Below are positions 37,155 to 48,098 of a stretch of 64,000 bases of DNA, in pieces. This stretch comes from Parapristionchus giblindavisi (taxonomy: Eukaryota > Nematoda > Chromadorea > Rhabditida > Diplogasteridae), in the NCBI GenBank assembly GCA_943737045.1, contig CALSFV010000222.1:1054001-1118000 (forward strand), read 5' to 3'. Both the position numbers and the translations under genes were made by a program. How positions within the stretch are numbered: position 1 is the stretch's first letter; each line of letters begins with the position of its first letter. Below the pieces are notes generated by a model. The model saw only the letters and a program-made list of their open reading frames with translations. It searched no databases and was not told the DNA's origin.

Positions 37155-38724
37155 ATAAGGTCCGTTCAAATAGACTACGAAGATGCATGGTGTGTAATAA
37201 GATGAAAGAACACACGAGATTGTTTCCTACGCGGAAATTTCGATACCATCAGCAAGAATGGGTCAACAGATTAGGATACAATGAACAGAAAACACAAGAA
37301 ATTCTCGAAAAGTTTAAAGGATTACGAGCAATAAGCACTGAAGCTAGGTGGTGTAGCGATCACTTCGATAACTTTTCTGATCATCTCCCAAAAGATGTAA
37401 GATCGTCTGCTTCTGCTATTCTTGCAGAATATAATCAATAAAGTCGATAATTGATCTTGTCTCAGAATCGATTAGTGCCAACGCGTAGTCTAGCCCTACC
37501 TCATCGGCAATTGAGAGAGGAGTTGCAACCATCGACACTTGGACTACCATCTTCCATTCCCATTGTGAATAAGGTGATATAAACGATAAATTCATCATAA
37601 TAATCAGTTATCAGTAAAAATCGTCCGTGGTTTACATGATTATGACATAGCCTAGAATACGGTATTACAGTATGTCATGTACTGTAATTATTTAAGATTC
37701 CCCTCTTTGACTCATCGATCAAGTTGGAACTGAAAGATGAGACATTAGCAGAGGATGAAGAGCACGAGGAATCGATCCCGCAGTGTACATCATATTGCGA
37801 GGATACGGTATGCTTTATTGATTGATTTTGGTAATCAATAACTGATTCCAGAGTGTTACAATCAAAAGGGAAGAAGTGGAAACTGAAGATGAACCATTTC
37901 AAGAGATAATTCAATTCACAGATAACTTCAAAAGAGAAGAAGAATTGAAAGATGAGATCAAGGTGGAATCATTTAAAAATACTATTATTATTATTTTTAT
38001 TTTATTTTATTCAAGATGTTGCCTGGACCGAGTACCAACTACGATTGGAGCGAAGATCCGAATCAATCATGGGACAAGCAAGAGAATCGTAAGCTTTTTA
38101 TGTCTGAATTCTTTTTCTTACCTCGAATTCTAAAACGACCGCACCATATTCAAATGTCTCAAATCTCAAAAGTCAAAACAAATGTTAACTGTCAAATGCC
38201 AAATGTCAAAAAATGTGAATGACTCGAGACAGAAAACTGTGATAGTGAATTTGTAAATTATGTGATATTTTGTGTTGTAGGATGCTCTTCAATCGAATCA
38301 GTCATTTTTCAAGTCGTCGATGAAAATGCCGTTGATGACAACGATGCACGACGTCTGAGAGTTGCGATCAGAAAAGTGAGTGGGTGGTGTGGATTACTGT
38401 AACTATAGGTTACTGTAGTTATCGATTACAGTATTCTCATTGCAGTACGGATGTTAATACTGTAAATGTTGATCTGTTGAGGTAACAACAGGCAAGGCAA
38501 CGTTCAGAGAGGCCTGTCGAACTAGTGGACGTTCTATCGAGAACTTCAAAAAGTTGGTTGCGATAGCGAGAAGGAGGCTAGCGATGATGTCTACTAGGTA
38601 TACTGTATATCTTACGTCGTATTGATTAATGTATACTATATATCTTACATCGTATTGCTTAATGTAGACCTTATATTGATTGATTCTAACAGTTTATTGA
38701 TTTTTTAGGCAAAGACGTTGCTGA
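37155..38724 (+). CDS. THAP gene T1c with type-A tail
   Basis: Eight exons: 37155-37396, 37466-37573, 37697-37807, 37852-37962, 38016-38088, 38281-38375, 38482-38597, 38709-38724. The frame closes exactly over 289 codons plus stop. Order: THAP finger (CMVC...CSDHF, NRLVPTR), acidic linker with IKSELKDE and IKREEVE, LPGPSTNYDWSEDP, then RLRVAIRK and VTTGKATFREAC...LVAIARRRLAMMSTRQRRC. The basic last 70 residues look like a helix-turn-helix, which I infer. The start codon is AAG, as in T1b. The exon 7 acceptor is a poor GTTGAG where its sister T2 has TTTTAG. Confidence 0.6.
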
Positions 38725-39440
38725 TCGCTCCTAGTGATCCTTCGCTTTGAAATAGAAGCACGACGGATTGCTAACCTGCGGGTATGCTTTGCCGTATTTA
38801 TGCGGCCAAGGTTATATGTTTATCGATTGTTTTTTAGCTAAATAAACGTCGATTGGAACTGATTAATCGAAGTTTGTCCGAATTCTGAATGATGGAGACA
38901 AAGTTAGGGATTCAAGGAACAATCTCTAGATACAGGTTTCGTTTTATATTTTACAATTGTCTATCCTTTCCATTTTAAAATCAATTAACCTACCGTATTC
39001 CAGGTATTTATTCGTTCCTACCGTGCTCCCCCCGTTGCGTTCGCAGGGATGTTCTCGCAATCGATTGTTATTTTACTCGACTATTCATTGTTATGTTGTT
39101 GAAGATGTATTTGCATAAAGTATTAATGAAAAAAAATGTTTTAAATGTTGATAGAATTTGATTGTGGTTTATATTCCATGCAGTAAATATTCCTCACAAG
39201 ATATAATAACTATATCTATTCGCTCCGTCCATGCTCCGTTCCGTTCTTACGGATATTCTTGCAATCGATTTTTCTTGTGCTCGACTTATCAATATTACGT
39301 TTTTGAAAGAGCACAATGCATGCGTAGTATCTCTCGTGCTTTGGTTTTGGTATTCATTCCATGAATCGTAATATACTTGAAATGAGCTCTATTGTGTTAT
39401 GTAATTAAATTAATAATAATAATATCAAATTAGTTTAGAT
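38725..39440 (+). other. Array spacer with conserved block
   Basis: No gene. It holds a vestige of the short-tail exon (TTTGTCCGAATTCTGA near 38873) and a conserved stretch from TACCGTATTCCAGGTATTTA (38991) through GCATAAAGTA. A second ATTCATTCCATGAATCGTAA block lies near 39352. Confidence 0.6.
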
Positions 39441-42400
39441 ATGGTCCGCACAAATCAACGACGACGGTGCATGGTCTGCAATCAGATGAAAGAACGTACA
39501 AAATTATTTCCTGGAGGATCAAAGCGATTCGATCAGCAAGAATGGGTCAAACTATTAGGATATGATAAAGAGAAAACACAGGAAACGCTCGAAAAGTTTA
39601 GAGAACAACGAGAGAGGAGCACCTATGCTTGGTGGTGTAGCGATCACTTCGATAATATCTCGGATCGTTATCCGAAAGATGTAAGACAATTCTCATTTTA
39701 CTGTTCGTGCAGTATTCAATCAATAATTCAATCCATAATTCATCTCGTTTTAGAATCGATTATTAACTACCCGAAGTCTAGACCTACCGCATCGACAGTT
39801 GAGAGAGGAGGTACGACCATCACCACTTGGACAGCCTTCTTCCATTTCCATTGACGCTCAGGTGATATATAAGATAAATTTGCCATATTCATATGTAGGT
39901 CGAAAAGTATTTTACAAAGCCTGACCAGATTTTGAGCCAAATTTTAAGAAAGGCAAAAACTTGACCGAATTTTGAAGAAGAAAAAACCGATAACCTAGCT
40001 GTTCGGTCTATGACCATATTAACCAGGTATCAGTAGTAATAACCAATATACGATACAGAATGCAAAACAATTGATTTGAATGTAGGAAAAAATCTTCCAA
40101 GATTTGAACGAATATGGTGCAGCCTAGAGTACGGTATTACAGTATCTCATGTACTGTAGTTATTTAAGATCCCACTCTTCGATTCATCGATCAAGTCGGA
40201 AGTGAAAGATGAGATATTAGAAGACGATGAAGAGCATGTGTATTCGGTCCCGCAGTGTACATCATATTGCGAGGATACGGTATGCTTTATTGATTGATTT
40301 ATCACGGGTCTCCGGTAAAAGTGTTGCAACGCATGCCACTAGGAAAATTTTTTGTCTTTGATTTCGATGAAAGTTGGTCAGTGGGTGTGGTTGGGCGTCA
40401 TGAGAAGGCCGAGCCACTTCATTTGGCCAAAATTACAAATTATCGATTTTTTGTGATCTACCCTGGAAATGATCATAACTCGATTCATTTACATCGTACA
40501 GCGAGCTGACAAGTGTCATTCGAACCGTATTCTAATGCTCTCCAAAAAAAGTACTTCATGACCCGTCCGCTGCAAAGTCGTCTTCAGGGCGAAAAATGCG
40601 AAAAACACATTTCTTGAACAAAAATGTGATCTTTTCTCGAAAATTTTCTCTTGAGTACACGCGTATTATTGCAGAGAAAGAGTTATCAGATCACGTGCAA
40701 AGTCGATATGTTGTTTATTTACCGTATCTCTGTCCCCTCAATACCGTTTAATAGAGTGCACGGGACTTAGTCATTTTTTTCCGCCTCAACAGTTTTTCGA
40801 TCGTATCTGCCTTCAAAATGGTCCTATCGACTATTCGAAAAAAGGAAAATGATGCTCTCGGAAAGCCGAATAAAAAGTTCTATCATGATCGAATGGCTAT
40901 GACAACTCATTTTCGAGTTATTCGAGAAAAACATTATCAACATCGATTTAGTCGGCTGTTTCCACGGCGGCTCAATGATAGTAATTAAGAAGCTCTTGCC
41001 TGAGAAAGAAAGTATCGCAAACTGAGTGATGATAAGCAGTAAAACATCTAGGTTCTCCCAGCGCGAAAGTTGATTACGGTATATCTGGGCGCTCGCTTCT
41101 GACTAGACCTATCATCAAGTTTTACGATTCGCGAGTCATGCTGAGATGGCTTAGTGGATAGAGATTTTGTTTAGCGATCCGAACCTCGTAGGTTCGAATC
41201 CCGCCCAGTGCAAATCAACTTTGTCGATTTTTCGTAATGCAAGAGCATTCAAGCCAAAGTTAAATGTAGGGATTTCTCTTCATTGAACCGCCGTGGTTTC
41301 GCACCACTTATGGAAAAATTGTTGCAGAAATTACTTATTTCATTTACTGAACTCATAATCTAATGCACACTTTAGTGTCTCCTTTCCCTTTTTTCTTCTC
41401 CTTTTCGCCTCACCAATTTACAAAGCGAGAGCCACTTTACTCCGTCATTGGAATCTTGAACGTCACTGGGACAGAGGAGCACAACATCAGACCGGAGTAT
41501 CAATGGTAGATTTCGCCCTTGGACTGTAAAAGAGAATGCTCGAGGAGGTTCAGCAAGGAGTCGGAATCGGTCCACTTTCGCAATCATTCAAGGAATACGA
41601 AAAGGCACCGAAGCATCCGAGACCAATAGGCTCTTCGCATTCGGAAGAAGAGTGCCCCACAAGGTTGGGCGGAAAAAATTTCCGTTACCGATTTTTTACC
41701 GGTTTTACCGATCCCTGACGGTTTCTCATCGTTAATTACCGAAATTTACACAAGATATTCTGCGTTATTTTTGTTAACATTACGTTCGATATCAAGAGAA
41801 ATTGCCCGTAACCTAAGGCGATTTTATGTCTCGACAGACAGTTACTCTCTCAATAAATAACAATTGCCAAATATATATTAATAGAACAAAAAAAAATTGA
41901 AATATTTTTTGTTGTAACTACGGTCAAAGTAATAACAAATTAGTTCATTTATAGTGTCCGGCACGATATCGCAGTTCTGATGAAACGAGGAAACGTAGAT
42001 ATAAACGTCGCAGAAAAAAATTACAATTTTTCGCGGTTTTACAGGGTTTTTCAGAGTTTTACCGATTTTACCGTAGGACTACGATGAGTAGGGAGGAGGA
42101 ATTGAGGATGAAGTGAAAGTACATGAGGGTGATCTGACTATCTCCTCCGATGCAATCTACAACTGGATGAAAACCGAGATGAACACTCTGTTCACGAATG
42201 AGACCCCTGACTTGTCTACATCCCTCGTTTCCGATCAGTGATGTTGATAAATGCATATTGATTGCTTGCTTTTATAATATTTTCTCATGCATAATATAAA
42301 ATAAAGTCGATTGGGTAGTTTTTAGATGTACAAAGAATAATCTCCTTTCCGTTAATTCATTAGAATCGATGAAAAAGGAGAAAGTGTAGTGATTTTCCTC

Positions 42401-44013
42401 GAATAACTCGAAAATGAATTGTCATAGCTATTCGATCATGATAGAACTTTTTATTCGCCTTTCCGAGGGCATCATTTTCCTTTTTTGAATAGTCGATTGG
42501 ACCATTTTGAAGGCAGATACGATCGAAAAACTGTTGAGGCGGAAAAAAATGACTAAGTCCCGTGCACTCTATTGAGGGGACAGAGATACGGTAAATGAAC
42601 AACATACCGACTTTGTACGTGATCTGATAACTCTTTCTCTGCAATAATACGCGTGTACTCAAGAGAAAATTTTCGAGAAAAGATCGCATTTTTGTTCAAG
42701 AAATGTGTTTTTCGCGTTTTTCGCCCTGAAGACGACTTTGCAGCGGACGGGTCATGAAGTACTTTTTTGGAGTGCATTAGAATACGGTTCGAATGACACC
42801 TGTCAGCTCGCTGTACGATGAAAATGAATCGAGTTATGATCATTTACAGGGTAGATCACAAAAAAATCGATAATTTGTAATTTTGGCCAAATGAAGTGGC
42901 TTGGCCTTCTCATGACGCCCAACCACACCCACTGACCAACTTTCATCGAAATCGAAGACAAAAAATTTTCCTAGTGGCAGGCCCTGCCGTTTTTGCTACA
43001 CTTTTACAGGAGACCCGTGTTATGGCATTAAATCAGGGATTTCAGGGTGTTACAATCAAAAAGGAAGAAGTGGAAACTGAAGATGAACCTTTTCAAGAGC
43101 TATTTCAATTGACAGTTAACTTCAAAAGAGAAGAAGAATTGAAAGATGAGATCGAGGTGAGACCATTTAACAATACTATTATTTTATTTTATTCAAGATG
43201 ATGCCTGCACCGAGTACCAGCGATTGGAGCAACGATCCGAATCAATCATGGGACAAGCACGAGAGCCGTAAGCTTTGGAGTGTTGAATTATTGTCCAAAA
43301 ATGACCGCACCATATCAATAAATAAATGAATAAATATTCAAATGTTATCAATCGAATTCAATGCTACCGTTTTCAATGAATCGTAAGCTTTGAATTGCTG
43401 AATTTTTCGCCTTTCCTTGAATGCTAAAACGACCGCACCATATCCTAATGTGTCAAATCTCAAAAGTCAAAACAAATTTTAACTGTCAAATGTCAAATCG
43501 AATGTCAGAACTCAAAATAAATGTGAATGACTCGAAACAGAAAACTGTGATAGTGAATTTGTAAATTATGTGATATTTTGTGTTGTAGGATGCTCTTCAA
43601 TCGAATCAATCATTTTTCAAGTAGTCGACGAAAATGCCGTTGATGACAACGATGTACGACGTCTGAGAGTTGCGATCAGAAAAGTGAGTGGGTGGTGTGG
43701 ATTACTGTAACTATCGGTTACTGTAGTTATCGATTACCCTTATATCGTTACTGTACGAATGTTATAATATAATACTGTAAATGTAGAATGGTGTTCCTTT
43801 TAGGTGGCAACAGGCAAAGCAACTTTCAGCGAGGCTTGTCGGATTAGTGGACGTTCCATCGAGCACTTCAAAAAGTTGGTTGCGATAGCGAGAAAAAGGC
43901 TAGCGATGATGTCTACTAGGTATACTGTATATCTTACGTCGTATCGTTTGATTTGGACCTTATATTGATTGATTATAACAGTTTATTGATTTTCTAGGCA
44001 AAGACGTTGCTGA
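39441..44013 (+). CDS. THAP gene T2 with type-A tail, intron split by a 2.7-kb element
   Basis: Exons: 39441-39680, 39754-39861, 40169-40279, 43046-43156, 43198-43267, 43589-43683, 43804-43919, 43998-44013, giving 288 codons plus stop in one open frame. The start ATG is two bases after GTTTAG. The THAP finger is CMVC...CSDHF, with 52 residues between. The usual NRLVPTR reads NRLLTTR, losing the proline. Linker: IKSEVKDE, IKKEEVE and LKDE. Tail: RLRVAIRK, then VATGKATFSEAC and LVAIARKRLAMM. This is the best-preserved long copy. The element at 40303-43019 sits in intron 3 and should be spliced out. Confidence 0.7.
40303..43019. mobile_element. 2.7-kb fold-back transposon with TTAT target duplication
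   Basis: Inverted arms of about 630 bp (40303-40935 and 42388-43019) start CACGGGTCTCC and are flanked by TTAT on both sides (40299-40302, 43020-43023). Sister copies T1c and T8 lack it at the same intron position. The 1.45 kb core has no transposase-like frame but holds a tRNA-like sequence at 41139-41211. Non-autonomous. Confidence 0.8.
41139..41211 (+). other. tRNA-like sequence (Pol III A and B boxes)
   Basis: TGGCTTAGTGG at 41147-41157 fits the A box and GGTTCGAATCC at 41191-41201 is a perfect B box, at tRNA-like spacing. I cannot fold clean acceptor and T stems, so it is not called a working tRNA. A tRNA-derived SINE head or internal Pol III promoter of the fold-back element is more likely. 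Confidence 0.6.
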
Positions 44014-44679
44014 TAGCTCCTAGTGCTCCTTCACATGGCAATAGAGGCACGACGGATTGCTAACCTGCGGGTATGCTCTGCCGTATTTATGCTTCCGAAG
44101 ATCTTATGATTATCGATTTTTTCATATTTTTATAAGATCATAAGAGGAAGGAGGATTTATAATGTGGTCAATTTACAATTTCTAGGTGAGTTAGGAGTTA
44201 CAGTATAGGTCATACCGAAGGTCATATGATTATCGATTGTTTTGTAGTTAAACTGACTGATAAATCGATGAATAAGTGCCCGAATTCTGAATTATGGAGA
44301 CAAGGCTAGGGGAGTGAGGAATAGCCTCTAGATGTTCGTTTCGTTTCTATTTCACTGTTTCTTATCCTTTCCATTTTGAAATCGATTAACCTACCGTATT
44401 CCAGGTATTTATTCGTTCCGACCATGCTTCCTTCGTTGCGTTCTCAGGGATGTTGAAGCAATCGATTTAATTGTACTCCGCTCTTCATTGTTATGTTGTT
44501 GATGTAACGCATAAAGTACTACGAAAAATATGTGTTAGATGTTTGATAGAATTGATCGTGGTTTACATTCCAGGCAGTAAATATCTTTTACAAGTTATAA
44601 TAGCAATAATGATGACTTAGATATATTATCGATTTTCGTCGTTATGCTGACTATCCAATCGATATTATAGATATTGGTG
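44014..44679 (+). other. Array spacer
   Basis: Contains a short-tail vestige (GCCCGAATTCTGA near 44278) and the conserved TACCGTATTCCAGGTATTTA block from 44393, then A/T-rich sequence up to the ATTATAG acceptor before the N1 start codon. Confidence 0.55.
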
Positions 44680-45519
44680 ATGGAAATTGAAGAAATCGAT
44701 ATTCCATGTACGTCCGGTTACTGGAATGGAGTCGTCCCTGATTCAATTGATAATACGGTAGGTGTAGATTACGGTATATATTCATGTATTATAATCATGT
44801 TAAGGTGCCATTGTTTCATGCATCTATCAAGAAAGAATTGAAAGAGGAATCATTAGAAGAGTACATTGATTCGGTCCCACAGTGGATATCATGTGGAGAG
44901 GATACGGTACACTTTATCGATTGATTTCGGTAATCAAGAAAGTTATTTAGGCTAAACCAGCTATCAAGAAAGAAGAGGAGGAATCTAACGATGAGCCTTT
45001 TGATGAGTTGGTTCAAATGACAAATGACATCAACAGAGAAGAAGAAATCAATGTGAGACTTGTTCATTTTAGAAAAAGAAATATTATTTTAAATATATTT
45101 ACTATATCCTTTATTCTATGACAGATGAGGCCAAGATACTGTACCAGCAGGATGAGTGCTCGCCGTCCCTTGCAACCGGAATGTAAGCATCTCGAGTAAT
45201 TACGATCTGAATACTAATACTTACCTCACTTTATGATTTGTTTTGTGTATTTGTACTTAATTTTTGAAAAGATGGAAAAAGTTCTATTTTTTAAACGTTT
45301 GAATTTTTGTCATTTGATTTTTTAAACATTTCATATAATACACACTTCTGCCAGGGGATATCTATATATATTCCCTTTCATTGAAAATTGATCGATTTAT
45401 ATAAAATCCATTCAATTACAGCGACGGTCTCTGAGGCGACCAAAAACAGCTCGCTTGTGCGAAGTCTCTTTTTTCGGACTAGATCGATGATGAAGAGTCA
45501 AAGAGGTTTCTCACTCTAA
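44680..45519 (+). CDS. THAP-less array gene N1, one tail exon deleted
   Basis: Exons 44680-44757, 44805-44906, 44951-45052, 45125-45182 and 45422-45519 keep one frame of 145 codons plus stop. The head is MEIEEIDIPCTSGYWNGVVP instead of a THAP finger. The acidic linker has IKKELKEE and IKKEEEE. The type-B tail is short: the exon coding SIDEAINEV in N2 and N3 is missing, because a deletion joined the end of its upstream intron to the last exon, making a new TTACAG acceptor. What remains is TVSEATKNSSLVRSL. A shortened protein or a decaying gene. Confidence 0.55.
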
Positions 45520-45931
45520 TATTCTTTTTTTAATATTTATTAAACATTTTGGAAAATTCTTCGGTTTCTGCCCCCCCCCCCCACCCCAATCCCTCCATTT
45601 CGATAAAATGGAGCGGCAAAAAAACCAAAAAGGGAAAAAACCCCTCGCGTGATGGGTCGCGGCGCGTGATATCTTTATGAAAAGATAACGTGCACCACAG
45701 TATAATTTTGTCATTTGTGTAATATCAGAATTTTTGATAATATTCTTTATGTGGTAACAGTGAAAGAGGGCAATGTACAACAAGCGCATGAATAAATACG
45801 GGATTACACATAAAAAATACTATTAGGCTGATTTGATTGTACTGGGTTATCTTCATTGTTTTGGATAGTATGTTAGTGTAGAGCTTGGTTATGCCATAGG
45901 AAAACGAAGAGTTGGATCATATTAGTTTATT

Positions 45932-45972
45932 GGTCAGACGCGTTTCGGGTGTTCAAACCCATCATCAGTGAC
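45932..45972 (-). ncRNA. Minimal hammerhead ribozyme of a Penelope-like element
   Basis: Read on the minus strand the order is GTCA, CTGATGA, a stem GGGT/ACCC with loop TTGAAC, GAA, ACGCGT, C, then TGAC. CTGATGA and GAAAC are the invariant hammerhead core, GTCA/TGAC forms stem I, and cleavage is expected after GTC. The stem III strand ACGCGT is self-complementary, which suits the dimeric action reported for minimal Penelope ribozymes. Activity is inferred from sequence only. Confidence 0.75.
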
Positions 45973-46106
45973 ATTACCTACAAATAACAAACATTGGGAC
46001 TAGACAAGGGTGAAAACACGAGAATCAGAGGACACACGGAAAATGACAAACGGCTGCAAATGATGACTATAGAGTGAGAAGATGAGTGAGAGAGTGGGTA
46101 GATGGG

Positions 46107-46796
46107 TTATGTTAGAGATAGTGAGAGAAGAGATAATGGGGTGAGGTCATCAGTGAGTTCATAGCGGGCATTGATAGGTGGTTTAGTGGTCTCAATGTGA
46201 AGGGCCTCGGCTACTTTCCGTCTGACTACATTGGGTTCGATGCAGATGACAGTGCCAGACAAACGTATGGGTTGAGCATTATGACAATCAATGGAATGAC
46301 GAGCAAATGGCTTGGTTGAATTAGAGGCAGTGAGGGGATATCTACCACTACGATAATGTTCTACTGCACGTGCATGGAGGGGTCGGCCTGAATGACCAAT
46401 GTAGAAATCGGGACACAATGAACATTCGAGACGATATACAACCCCTACAGACTGACAGATTCCTACTCGATTAAATGGACAGAAACAACACCGATCACCG
46501 AGGACACAAAAAGAGTCAAGATACCGGTTGCGAGAAAGAAGGGAAAGAAGGGACGGGCCAATAGATTCAACTACGGTTACGTCAAGATCAGCTTTAGATA
46601 AGGCTTCTTTGACGTCCTTAGTGAACGCATCGGAAATATAAGGAATAGAGAAGATAGGACGGATAGGAAGAGGGAGATGAGATCGAGCATGTGAAACACC
46701 TAGTTTTTTAGATGTAACACTAGAGTCGTAACCGTTTGAATGGCAGACAGTGAGAGCAAGCTCTCTCGACTCTTTCTGATACTCATACGATGACAA
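46107..46796 (-). pseudogene. Penelope-like element protein fragment, GIY-YIG endonuclease domain
   Basis: An open frame of 229 codons whose first residues are partly junction sequence. It has a cysteine-rich linker (RCCFCPF), then GVVYRLECSLC followed by FYIGHSGRPLHARAVEHYRS, the GIY-YIG nuclease core with its conserved arginine and histidine. It ends with RKVAEALHIETTKPPINARYE, which carries the usual glutamate and Pro-x-x-Asn region. In intact elements this nuclease nicks DNA to prime reverse transcription. Here the upstream reverse transcriptase is missing, so the copy is dead although its frame is open. Confidence 0.8.
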
Positions 46797-47159
46797 TAGG
46801 CTGATTCATAAGTCTTGTCGCATTTTGGAAGGGTATGTTTGTGCTATCACTGCGCAGTCGTACGTTACCAATTACCTCGTCCGTTCTGACTATCAACAAG
46901 TCACTACTACTACTCTTTGAGAGTATAAGTGAATTGAGCCTACATCGAGTCTAGTTGCTGAAATACCTCTTCCGTTCGTTCCCAGTTTAGTTGCACGTGG
47001 ACGTGCCATGTTTTTCTTTCTATCCGAGCTCCCGATGTCCACACACGTGTGGCGGTAGTGTACAACACTAAGGACTCTAGTACACTAAACGTTGGCTTAA
47101 ACGCGTACGACGTCGAAGATGAGGGCAGGTCCGGACGAAACCCGAGCTGGACTTCACCG

Positions 47160-47435
47160 CAATTTTAGTGGGGCCAATAATTTGGTCGAACATTTTTTTG
47201 TGCCTAAAATTTGGTTACAAGACAAGTCCCACTTTAAAGTTGGGCCAATAATTTGGTGGTTAGCCCTAAATTTGGTTCGAAGTGGGGCTGTTATTTTAGT
47301 CCAAATTATTGACCCAACTTTAGAGTAAATTTAGGGCCAATCACCAAATTATTAGCTCGACTAAAAAACTTGGGCTTTTCTTGTAGCCAAATTTTGGGCT
47401 CAACTTCGACCAAATTATTGGCCCCACTAAAATTG
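47160..47435. mobile_element. 276-bp hairpin MITE inside mariner 1
   Basis: CAATTTTAGTGGGGCCAATA is mirrored exactly at the other end, with internal repeats of CCAAATTATTGG-type blocks. The mariner at 60477 lacks it, so it inserted after the two mariner copies separated. Confidence 0.75.
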
Positions 47436-48098
47436 ATGAGTTGTACGTGCTGGAGTCCACGTGAACCCCCTACCATCCGAGATATAGCGACCCACTATCG
47501 CTCGTGATCTACAGGATCTTGGCAAGGTCCAGAAGTTGGGTCGATGGTTACCCCACCGACTATCGGACAAACAGAAGGACAACCATGCGGACCAGGGCCT
47601 GAATCTACTTTGGTATACTCTCACCACGGCTTGGATTGACGGGATCATTACTGGAGATGAGAGAGGGGTCTTTAGGACAATGTAGTCTGCCGGGCTCAGC
47701 AGGTCGATTGAGATGAGCAGCCCAATCCCATCGTCAAACCCGAAGCTCACAAGAAGAAGGTTATGTTATCTGTTTGGTGGGGCAGAGATGGCGTGGTACA
47801 TTGGGAGCTGCTTCCGCAGCGGTGGACTATTACGGCCGCGGTATACTATCGTCAACCACAGACCCTCAAGTCCAATGTTATATGGCTGCGCGACCGGATT
47901 CACTTTCAGCGCGACAACACCCGAGAGCACTGCATCCACAAGCTACCCGAACTTTGGAGGAAGTGTGTCGACACAGACGGCACTTTCTTTGATTGATTTG
48001 CTTTTGCCGAGATAAAGTTACTTTAATTTTTTTAAATGGCCAAAAAAAAGACTTATGAATCAACCTAATATTGTTGTAACTGTGGACAATTGTTTTAG

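Larger units (their letters stand above)
45834..46796 (-). mobile_element. 5'-truncated Penelope-like retroelement nested in mariner 1
   Basis: A 963-bp insertion splits the mariner end. TAGGCTGATT is duplicated at 45824-45833 and 46797-46806 (10-bp target duplication). On the minus strand it carries the C-terminal GIY-YIG part of a Penelope protein, and 3' of that a hammerhead-ribozyme motif, a known property of Penelope-like elements. The reverse transcriptase part is absent. Confidence 0.8.
45823..48068 (+). mobile_element. Mariner element 1, broken, hosting two other insertions
   Basis: The left end TTAGGCTGATT (45823) and right end AATCAACCTAA (48068) are flanked by TA. The body has mariner transposase traces in several frames: LGKVQKLGRWLPHRLSDKQK (47516 on), WIDGIITGDE and VMLSVWWGRDGVVHWELLPQ (47761 on). 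Stops and frameshifts make it inactive. It is interrupted by a Penelope-like fragment (45834-46796) and a hairpin element (47160-47435). The same site in T8 holds a sister mariner, and in T6 the site is empty (TA at 55195). Confidence 0.8.

Noticed and set aside
41139..41211. A genuine tRNA gene
   Set aside because: A and B boxes are good, but I cannot form a paired acceptor stem and T stem, and it lies inside a transposon.
45823..45834. TTAGGC as nematode telomere repeat
   Set aside because: Only single copies occur, always at mariner ends; no tandem TTAGGC array.
47713..48015. Separate small genes in the 100-, 77- and 72-residue frames
   Set aside because: They are overlapping frames of one broken mariner transposase.
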